Positions 7,161 through 12,102 of a stretch of DNA of 12,504 bases are shown one piece after another. The translations under genes and the position numbers were made by a program. This stretch comes from Acholeplasmatales bacterium DTU056. GTDB lineage: Bacteria > Bacillota_I > Bacilli_A > ML615J-28 > CAG-698. Numbering within the stretch: position 1 is the first letter of the stretch; each line of letters starts with the position of its first letter. The notes under the pieces were generated by a model. It did not search any database. It saw only the letters and a list, made by a program, of their open reading frames with translations, and was not told the DNA's origin. The stretch is taken from NCBI GenBank assembly GCA_001512985.1, contig LFRX01000041.1:1-12504 (forward strand). The letters are read 5' to 3'.

Positions 7161-8934
7161 TTTGTGGCTCCTCCTCAACTTTCATTAGGTGGATTTCATA
7201 TGGGTCAATATCTAAACCAATTTGTTCGCCTATTTTGCGATTTTCATATTGATGGATAACAATTTCCATCCCATTTATTATAACACAAATTTCAAAATGT
7301 ACGCCTTTAAATACTATTGAATCAACTGTTCCAACCACTTTAGCACGTTCAAGTGGCACTACGTCAAAGTCCTCTGGACGGACAACTACATCAACTTTTT
7401 CACCAACTTCAAAGTTTTCATCAACACAATCAAAAGTAGCTCCTAAAAATTCAACTTTACGATCACCTAAATATGTTCCATTGAAAATATTTGATTCACC
7501 AATGAATTTTGCCACAAAGCGATTTTTAGGCTCGTTATAAATGTCTTCTGGAGTTCCGATTTGTTGGATAACGCCATGATTCATAACAACTACTGTATCT
7601 GACATTGTTAATGCTTCTTCTTGGTCATGGGTTACAAAAATAAATGTAATCCCTAATTTTCGTTGCATTTCTTTTAATTCATATTGCATGTTTTGGCGTA
7701 GTTTTAAGTCAAGAGCCGCTAAAGGCTCATCTAATAATAAGATTTTTGGTTTATTAACAATCGCCCGAGCAATGGCAACTCGTTGTTGTTCTCCACCACT
7801 TAAACTTTGAATGCGACGTTTTTCAAAGCCTTCTAGATTAACTAGTTTTAAAGCATCGCGAACAGCTTCTTCAATATGATGTTTTGATAATGTTAACGAC
7901 TTTGCACATTTTATTTCATCATTATAATGACGAGTCATTTCTTTTAATTCTTTATGTGCTTGTTTTAGTTCAACTTCATCAATAATATTTCTAAGACGAC
8001 GAATTTCTTTTTGGTATTTTGCTAAAAGGCGTTGTTTTGTTTTGGGTGAATCAGCTTCTTGTTCAATTTTTGCATATATTTCATCTAATTGTTCCTGGGC
8101 TTCATTAATTTCATCTTCACGATTTTCTAATTCTTCAATTTTTTTATGTAGTTTTTCAAATCGTGATTGATAGCGTTCTTCAATTTCAGCTAACTTTTGA
8201 TCAATTAGTTTTTCTTTTTCTATTTTAATTTCTTCATTAATTTCACGACGAATTTCTTTTAAGCGTGCACGGATTTGCTTTTTTTCTTCTTTCGTTAAAG
8301 TGTTTTTTTCAATACTCGAATATAATTCTTTTTTTATTTGATTATATTCTTTTTCGATTAGTTTATATATATCATCTATTTTCTTTTTTATTTGTTTTCG
8401 TTCATCTTTAGTATAAGCTTCATCTATTTCTTCTTCTAACTTAGCAAGCTTTTTTTCATGTTTTGCTTCGATTTTTTCTCTAATTTCAGCAAGTTGCTCT
8501 TTTAATTCGGCCCGTTTCTCTTCCGCAATATAATTCCTATTTAACTTTGCTTGTAATTCACGTCGTTCTTTTTCATAACGAAGACGCACCATGCTTTTTA
8601 CTTCTTCAATGACACGGTTAAAATTTCTTAGGCCAAAAGCAATATTATCATAGACGTTTAAATGCGGGAATAAAGCATATCGTTGAAAAACCGTATTAAT
8701 TGGTCGTTGATATGGAGGAAGATTATTCACCACTTCACCATTTAAGATAATATCACCGCTAGTAGGAGTTTCAAAACCACCAATCATTCTTAAAATTGTT
8801 GTCTTCCCACAACCAGATGGCCCTAATAGTGTTACAAATTCATTTTCGTTAATATACAAATTAATGTTTTTGACGACTTCTTTGTCGTCAAAACTTTTAC
8901 TGACGCCGCGTAGTTCAATGATTTTTTTTGCCAT
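7147..8934 (-). CDS. potA: PotA, ATPase of the polyamine ABC importer, with a long coiled-coil insertion
   Basis: 595 residues, against about 370-380 in typical PotA. The nucleotide-binding parts are complete: Walker A GPSGCGKTT (38-46), Q-loop with Q84 in NTVFQRYALFPH, signature LSGGEQQRVAIARA (378-391), Walker B KILLLDEP (397-404), H-loop H436 in THDQEEALTMSD. A TOBE-type domain follows (about 515-588, starting VVVRPED). Between NIAFGLR (97-103) and IEEAVRDALKLV (354-365) an extra segment of about 245 residues, very rich in K, E and R, replaces what is normally a short stretch. The ATPase motifs on both sides are intact, so the protein is probably active. The start ATG follows AGGAGG by five bases. 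It is the first gene of potABCD and overlaps potB by 14 bases. No convincing promoter lies in the 61-base gap to tRNA-Glu. Confidence 0.94.
   Translation of the reverse strand: MAKKIIELRGVSKSFDDKEVVKNINLYINENEFVTLLGPSGCGKTTILRMIGGFETPTSGDIILNGEVVNNLPPYQRPINTVFQRYALFPHLNVYDNIAFGLRNFNRVIEEVKSMVRLRYEKERRELQAKLNRNYIAEEKRAELKEQLAEIREKIEAKHEKKLAKLEEEIDEAYTKDERKQIKKKIDDIYKLIEKEYNQIKKELYSSIEKNTLTKEEKKQIRARLKEIRREINEEIKIEKEKLIDQKLAEIEERYQSRFEKLHKKIEELENREDEINEAQEQLDEIYAKIEQEADSPKTKQRLLAKYQKEIRRLRNIIDEVELKQAHKELKEMTRHYNDEIKCAKSLTLSKHHIEEAVRDALKLVNLEGFEKRRIQSLSGGEQQRVAIARAIVNKPKILLLDEPLAALDLKLRQNMQYELKEMQRKLGITFIFVTHDQEEALTMSDTVVVMNHGVIQQIGTPEDIYNEPKNRFVAKFIGESNIFNGTYLGDRKVEFLGATFDCVDENFEVGEKVDVVVRPEDFDVVPLERAKVVGTVDSIVFKGVHFEICVIINGMEIVIHQYENRKIGEQIGLDIDPYEIHLMKVEEEPQNEAV
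7885..8625 (-). other. Charged coiled-coil insertion within PotA
   Basis: This codes for about residues 104-350 of PotA, inserted in the helical subdomain between the Q-loop and the ABC signature. It holds long runs of Lys, Glu, Arg, Leu and Ile with few Gly or Pro, including heptad-like stretches such as EEKRAELKEQLAEIREKIE (138-156) and KKIEELENREDEI (264-276). It is in frame, has no stop, and its AT content matches the flanks, so it is part of the protein and not an intron or insertion sequence. I recall that mycoplasma PotA proteins are also about 560 residues long, so related insertions may be a lineage trait. Confidence 0.85.
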
Positions 8935-8955
8935 GGTTCCCTCCTCTTAAATGGT

Positions 8956-8988
8956 AAAAATAAAAGAGTCGACAATCTGCCAACTCTT
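8956..8988 (-). terminator. Terminator/attenuator between tRNA-Glu and potA
   Basis: On the minus strand, AAGAGTTGGC pairs with GTCGACTCTT (10 bp with two G-U pairs) around loop AGATT, followed by TTATTTTT. It starts 7 bases after the tRNA-Glu CCA end and stops about 20 bases before the potA start codon. It ends the tRNA transcript. Because no good promoter is seen for potA, it may also set read-through into the pot operon; that part is inference. Confidence 0.82.
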
Positions 8989-8995
8989 AGTTTAA

Positions 8996-9072
8996 TGGTG
9001 ACCCGTACGGGATTCGAACCCGTGAATGCATGCGTGAAAGGCATGTGAGTTAAACCGCTTCTCCAACGGGCC
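8996..9072 (-). tRNA. tRNA-Glu (TTC)
   Basis: A full cloverleaf reads on the minus strand. The acceptor stem is GGCCCGT/ACGGGTC with one G-U pair, discriminator A and encoded CCA. The anticodon stem CATGC/GCATG holds loop CTTTCAC, giving TTC. The T-arm ACGGGTTCGAATCCCGT is intact. It follows tRNA-Ser with a single base between the mature ends. Confidence 0.96.
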
Positions 9073-9073
9073 A

Positions 9074-9164
9074 TGGCGGAGTAGGAGGGATTTGAACCCT
9101 CGCATCGGTTTCCCGATCTATGCCCTTAGCAGGGGCACCTCTTCAGCCTCTTGAGTACTACTCC
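9074..9164 (-). tRNA. tRNA-Ser (GCT)
   Basis: 91 bases including encoded CCA, with the long variable arm typical of serine tRNAs (ATCGG/CCGAT hairpin). The acceptor stem is GGAGTAG/CTACTCC with discriminator G. The anticodon stem TGCCC/GGGCA holds loop CTGCTAA, giving GCT for AGC/AGU codons. It is the first of the Ser-Glu pair. No good promoter is seen in the 44 bases between it and the upstream hairpin, so it may be read from the gene at 9249-9917. Confidence 0.96.
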
Positions 9165-9207
9165 ATTTGTATTAGATTTTGATGCCTGTCCACTCAAGTG
9201 AGCCTTT

Positions 9208-9253
9208 TATAACATAAAGAGGATTATCAGAGGGAAATCCTCTTTATGTTATA
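9208..9253. repeat. 18-bp perfect inverted repeat between the 9249-9917 gene and tRNA-Ser
   Basis: Arms 9208-9225 and 9236-9253 are exact reverse complements (18 bp) around a 10-base loop. The stop codon of the gene at 9249-9917 lies in one arm. No T-run follows the stem on either strand, so it is not a standard intrinsic terminator. It could be a transcript 3'-end stabiliser, an RNase processing site ahead of the tRNA, or a weak terminator. Confidence 0.85.
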
Positions 9254-9917
9254 CCAAAAACTCTTTTTTGTCAAGAATTGCGACTAAATTTCGACTTACC
9301 GGCTCACGAAGTTTTTTTACGGCTTCTTCAATCTCATTCATTTTTTGCGATAATGTTTTTTCAATATCTTGTTGTCGAGTGATGAAACCTTCGCTTGCTT
9401 GGTCTGGATGATTAATCGCCCAGTTATAAATAATCACTAAAGCCGGTAAACTCGTCATATCCACAGTAAACTCGCTAAATTTATTAGTTCCATTAGGCGC
9501 ATTTACCGTACTGCGGATATCTGCATGAGAGGCATAATCAACATCAAAGCAGTAAATATTCGGGATAATCAAATTCTTGTAATATTTCTTTTTAGAATTC
9601 GCTTTGACGTAATTAGCGTAGTTTAATACTACCTCTCGTATTTCCGAGTTTTTGCCAGGCTGATTTTGCTTACTGGACTCATAGACATAGACGTAGTACA
9701 TCGTGTACTCGGCTGTCGGATCTGAGTTCAATTCTTGTAAAAAGATCTCACTCCGCACTAGGTGCTTAATCTCATCTAATGATTTTATTTTTCTTGCTGG
9801 CAAATTAATAATTAGCAGTATTATATAAATTGTAGTTATTAAGGCAATAACCGCCCAGAAAAAGATTACTTGGGCATTAGTCCTTATTTGATTTGCATAA
9901 TTCTTGTTTTGTTTCAT
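9249..9917 (-). CDS. Membrane-anchored protein of unknown function, possible thioredoxin-like fold
   Basis: 222 residues; I do not recognise the family. Residues 1-15 are polar and basic, 16-38 form one membrane segment, and the rest should lie outside the cell as the only long soluble part. The soluble part suggests a thioredoxin-like order: a strand YTMYYVYVYE (71-80), a loop where CxxC would sit (81-91, no Cys), a helix IREVVLNYANYVKA (93-106), a strand IYCFDVDYAS (121-130), and TSLPALVIIYN (155-165), which resembles the cis-proline segment with P158. C123 is the only cysteine, so redox activity of the classic kind is not possible. A charged helical tail (183-205) follows. The start ATG is five bases after AAGGGA. 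GC is about 43% in hand-counted stretches (9481-9540, 9601-9660) against about 30% in neighbours, hinting at transfer or different selection. It has its own promoter. Confidence 0.7.
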   Translation of the reverse strand: MKQNKNYANQIRTNAQVIFFWAVIALITTIYIILLIINLPARKIKSLDEIKHLVRSEIFLQELNSDPTAEYTMYYVYVYESSKQNQPGKNSEIREVVLNYANYVKANSKKKYYKNLIIPNIYCFDVDYASHADIRSTVNAPNGTNKFSEFTVDMTSLPALVIIYNWAINHPDQASEGFITRQQDIEKTLSQKMNEIEEAVKKLREPVSRNLVAILDKKEFLV

Positions 9918-9931
9918 AAATATCCCTTTTT

Positions 9932-9967
9932 ATCTACTATTAAAATGTTCTCCTCTCTTTAGTAGAT
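9932..9967 (-). promoter_or_regulatory. 5' leader hairpin upstream of the 9249-9917 gene
   Basis: In the predicted mRNA, ATCTACTA (9967-9960) pairs perfectly with TAGTAGAT (9939-9932) around a 20-base loop. The loop contains AGAGAGGAG, a strong ribosome-site-like run that has no ATG at useful distance. The real ribosome site, AAGGGA, follows the hairpin. A regulatory role is only a possibility. Confidence 0.45.
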
Positions 9968-9980
9968 GATAACCTAATAC

Positions 9981-10009
9981 ATTATACTAAAAAAAGTCTC
10001 TTAAATCAA
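9981..10009 (-). promoter_or_regulatory. Promoter of the 9249-9917 gene
   Basis: On the minus strand, TTGATT (10009-10004), a 17-base spacer and a perfect TATAAT (9986-9981). The -35 box lies inside the terminator hairpin of the upstream lipoprotein gene. The implied leader is about 57 bases and includes the hairpin at 9932-9967. Confidence 0.75.
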
Positions 10010-10018
10010 GAAACTTTT
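9989..10018 (-). terminator. Intrinsic terminator of the YdcC-like lipoprotein gene
   Basis: On the minus strand, AAGTTTCTT pairs with AAGAGACTT (9 bp, one G-U pair) around loop GATTT, followed by a run of T. It overlaps the promoter of the next gene. Confidence 0.82.
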
Positions 10019-10039
10019 ATAATTTATTAAAATTTTAGC

Positions 10040-11044
10040 TTATTTTTCTTTCGGTATCAAGTATGATGATCCTACTTTAATTAATTCATCATAAGGTAAA
10101 TCATTTGAAGCTAATAAATATTCAATACCTTCATGAATAAAATACAAGGAAGTTTTGCCTAAAACTCCAATAACACCGAAAACTAATACGATTTCTCCTT
10201 CATGAGTACTTGTTACAATTTCTTCAGTATCATTAACATACTCTTGAACTACTGTAAAACCAACCTCACCAGTAAATTTCATAATTGAGCGGACATCATT
10301 ATTATTTCCAATAATTATCGTATCTTCCGCACTTAATTTAGATCCTGCCGGATAATAATTTGGATAACTAATAGTTCGATTTTCATAAGTGATTTTTTCC
10401 TCACCAAATTCTAAGCGAACACTTTCCATACTTTTATTTACATCAAATTCTTCATTAGAAACATTATAATCTAGTTGAATATTGCTAAAAATAACTCTAG
10501 TATGTAAATTGCCTTTTGCATCATAAACTAATACTTCTTTTGGTAAACTTGTTTCTGTATCTAAAATAATTTTTTGCTTGATTGGATTAGCATTCGCATG
10601 GAATTTAGTTTTAGTTTCAATAATGATTCGTCCATCTTCGCGCGTCTTGATTAATTCATTATCATTAGCAATGTCTTTTGCTAAAGACTGTAACAAGTAT
10701 GGATAACTAGCATTTTTAGGCCAAGAGCTTTGGATTTTGAAATTGCGATTTACTGCAGGAACTAAAATAAATACTCCATCATTATTTTTTAAAATAATTT
10801 GTTTGTCTAGACTTCCAGTTGGTTTAATAACTACTTTAAAGTAATCAGGACTTTTGAAATATACTACAAAATCATGCTGTTTTTTTCCTGTCTCATAATA
10901 TGATTCAATAATTCCTTCAGCTTTATACCCTTTTGTTTCAGTAACTATTTTTAAAAAGTCTTTTTCAGATTTATTCTTTTTGTTACAACCGGAAACAAAA
11001 AGCAACACACTTACTAGTAAAAACATTAATAATATTCTTTTCAT
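10040..11044 (-). CDS. YdcC/LolA-like lipoprotein
   Basis: 334 residues. A lipoprotein signal ends at lipobox V17-S-G-C20. The mature part fits the LolA-like lipoprotein group (COG2834): KGYKAEG near 38-44, then alternating strands, VVYFKSPDYFKVVI (60-73), LKNNDGVFILVP (85-96), SYPYLLQSL (113-121), ILDTETSLPKEVLVYD (160-175), FDVNKSM (200-206). Such folds bind lipid-like molecules; the Bacillus member YdcC is a lipoprotein of similar length. Residues about 215-334 form a second domain ending in a strand-rich part with TVVQEYV (264-270) and LIKVGSSYLIP (321-331). Assignment rests on fold pattern, length and its place just downstream of acpS, the order I recall from Bacillus. The function is unknown. 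ATG follows AGGGG by seven bases. It has its own promoter and terminator. Confidence 0.72.
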   Translation of the reverse strand: MKRILLMFLLVSVLLFVSGCNKKNKSEKDFLKIVTETKGYKAEGIIESYYETGKKQHDFVVYFKSPDYFKVVIKPTGSLDKQIILKNNDGVFILVPAVNRNFKIQSSWPKNASYPYLLQSLAKDIANDNELIKTREDGRIIIETKTKFHANANPIKQKIILDTETSLPKEVLVYDAKGNLHTRVIFSNIQLDYNVSNEEFDVNKSMESVRLEFGEEKITYENRTISYPNYYPAGSKLSAEDTIIIGNNNDVRSIMKFTGEVGFTVVQEYVNDTEEIVTSTHEGEIVLVFGVIGVLGKTSLYFIHEGIEYLLASNDLPYDELIKVGSSYLIPKEK

Positions 11045-11067
11045 TTCTACACCCCTGTTTTCATTAA

Positions 11068-11097
11068 AATATATGTAGAAAAAAATTATTTATTCAA
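11068..11097 (-). promoter_or_regulatory. Promoter of the YdcC-like lipoprotein gene
   Basis: On the minus strand, TTGAAT (11097-11092), an 18-base spacer and TATATT (11073-11068). It lies in the 111-base gap shared with the divergent DUF378 gene. No equally clear promoter was found for the plus-strand gene in this gap. Confidence 0.6.
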
Positions 11098-11155
11098 GAA
11101 TGTATAAATTTTCCTAATCAACTCATAATAATAACAAGAAAACAGGAGGTAGATT

Positions 11156-11362
11156 ATGAATATATTACAAAGAATAGCATTAGTTATTGTGATTATTGGT
11201 GCTTTAAATTGGGGTTTAATTGGTATTTTTAACTTTAACTTAGTTAGTTTCTTATTTGATGGTATTAGTCCGATTATCTCAAGAATTATTTACACAATCG
11301 TTGGTTTAGCAGGTATCATCACTATCTCAACATTATTCCTAGACCATGATGATGATTATTAA
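11156..11362 (+). CDS. DUF378 small membrane protein (YuzA-like)
   Basis: 68 residues, the family's usual size. Two membrane segments are visible: ALVIVIIGALNWGLIGI (8-24) and IIYTIVGLAGIITISTLF (44-61). The motif GALNWGLIGIF (15-25) followed by N-x-V-x-F is the hallmark of DUF378; the second segment with YTIVGLAGI also fits. The tail is acidic (LDHDDDY). The function of the family is not known. A strong AGGAGGT sits five bases before ATG. The gene is on the plus strand, divergent from the YdcC-like gene and tail-to-tail with acpS with only 2 bases between stop codons, so it sits antisense inside what is an acpS-ydcC pair in Bacillus. Confidence 0.88.
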   Translation: MNILQRIALVIVIIGALNWGLIGIFNFNLVSFLFDGISPIISRIIYTIVGLAGIITISTLFLDHDDDY

Positions 11363-11364
11363 TA

Positions 11365-11721
11365 TTATGGTCTTTGAATAATAACCTGCGTAATAGTATA
11401 ATGTTTACTATGTGAAATAGAAACCAATATTTCACCATCAATATCATAACTTACTTCAATATATGGGATCCCATTTTCCTTATTTAAAACACTAATATCA
11501 CAATATTTAAAAGTAGTACGTTGATTACTTAAGGCTTTAATTAATGATTCTTTAACTGAAAAACGACTTGCTAAATATTCCATCTGACGATTCGGATGGT
11601 TTATTTTTTTGTATATTTCATATTCTTTTAGCGATAATATCCGTTTGATGAACTTCTCATTATTAATATGTTTCTTAAAACGGCTATTTTCAATAATATC
11701 TATTCCAAAACTTTTTATCAT
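11365..11721 (-). CDS. acpS: AcpS, holo-[acyl-carrier-protein] synthase
   Basis: 118 residues, normal for AcpS. It transfers 4'-phosphopantetheine from CoA to the serine of acyl carrier protein, needed for fatty acid or lipid synthesis; it acts in the cytosol, usually as a trimer. Metal-binding residues are D8 in FGIDIIE (5-11) and E58 in ASRFSVKESLIKAL (51-64); K62 is the usual catalytic-site lysine. The C-terminal strand VSISHSKHYTITQVI (100-114) is also typical. ATG follows AGGTGA by seven bases. There is no terminator after the gene: two bases separate it from the convergent DUF378 stop, so its transcript probably runs on antisense to DUF378 and may reach the YdcC-like gene. Confidence 0.95.
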   Translation of the reverse strand: MIKSFGIDIIENSRFKKHINNEKFIKRILSLKEYEIYKKINHPNRQMEYLASRFSVKESLIKALSNQRTTFKYCDISVLNKENGIPYIEVSYDIDGEILVSISHSKHYTITQVIIQRP

Positions 11722-11768
11722 TTTTTATTCACCTGCTACTTTTAGGCTGTCGAAAAAATATTCTTTTT

Positions 11769-11777
11769 ATTATATCA
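11769..11777 (-). promoter_or_regulatory. Extended -10 element of the acpS promoter
   Basis: On the minus strand, TGATATAAT contains a perfect TATAAT (11774-11769) with a TGn extension. No good -35 box lies 16-18 bases upstream. It is 48 bases before the acpS ATG, in the gap shared with the divergent XRE gene. Confidence 0.6.
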
Positions 11778-11818
11778 TTAGTTAAGAAAAAATATATCTA
11801 ACTAGAGGAGTAAGTCAA

Positions 11819-12091
11819 ATGGATAATAAAAGAAGTGATATTAATTATCTATTTGGTCAAAGAGTACGGCAATTACGCCAACAAAAAGGACTTTCACAAG
11901 AAGATTTAGGCTATGAAACTGGTTTACATCGCACTTACATTGGACAAATTGAACGTGCTGAAAAAAATATCACTTTACGCAATATTGAACGTGTTGCCCG
12001 TGAATTAGGTGTCGATATAAAAGATTTATTCGACTTCACGACTCTAGATTTAGATAATAATAATAAGTCAAAAAAGAAAAATAAGAGTTAA
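11819..12091 (+). CDS. Small XRE/Cro-CI family DNA-binding regulator
   Basis: 90 residues, essentially a single HTH_3 domain at about 12-71. Helix 2 and 3 of the HTH are SQEDLGYETG (26-35) and HRTYIGQIERAEKN (37-50), followed by ITLRNIERVARELGVDIKDLF (51-71). This layout is shared by stand-alone XRE regulators and by controller proteins of restriction-modification systems; no restriction or methylase gene is nearby, so a controller role is not supported. The tail (72-90) is Asp/Asn then Lys rich. AGAGGAG is eight bases before ATG. The target is unknown; autoregulation and an effect on divergent acpS are possible. It converges with whiA, their stop codons overlapping inside a palindrome. Confidence 0.9.
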   Translation: MDNKRSDINYLFGQRVRQLRQQKGLSQEDLGYETGLHRTYIGQIERAEKNITLRNIERVARELGVDIKDLFDFTTLDLDNNNKSKKKNKS

Positions 12092-12102
12092 CTCTTATTT
12101 TT
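12077..12102. terminator. Bidirectional palindromic terminator shared by the XRE gene and whiA
   Basis: These 26 bases form a perfect palindrome centred on GTTAAC at 12087-12092. Both stop codons (TAA at 12089-12091 plus; 12090-12088 minus) lie at its centre. In RNA it folds as an 11-bp stem with a TTAA loop. On the plus strand an unbroken T-run follows; on the minus strand the stem ends in TTTTT and T-rich sequence. It should therefore end both convergent transcripts. Confidence 0.85.

Noticed and set aside
7885..8625. PotA insertion as an intron, intein or insertion sequence
   Set aside because: The frame is open throughout, there are no terminal repeats or intein/intron motifs, and the composition matches the flanking gene.
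8832..9074. 80-residue minus-strand open frame across tRNA-Glu and the potA start
   Set aside because: It overlaps tRNA-Glu and potA in another frame; the translation of the tRNA part is a well-known artefact pattern.
9169..9197. Possible tRNA-Ser promoter, TTGAGT-17-TAATAC
   Set aside because: The -10 box matches only 3 of 6 and would place the start inside the first bases of the tRNA, leaving no leader.
8996..9253. tRNA-Ser/Glu pair as an integration site
   Set aside because: No direct repeat of a tRNA 3' end and no integrase were seen; the odd-GC gene lies on the 5' side of tRNA-Ser, not at a tRNA 3' end.
9918..9950. Short leader peptide starting at ATT after AGAGGAG and ending in TGA over the downstream ATG
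   Set aside because: ATT is a very rare start and lies only three bases from the ribosome-site-like run; too weak to call a gene.
11819..12091. XRE protein as controller of a restriction-modification system or prophage repressor
   Set aside because: No endonuclease, methylase, integrase or phage gene is in the window; neighbours are acpS and whiA.
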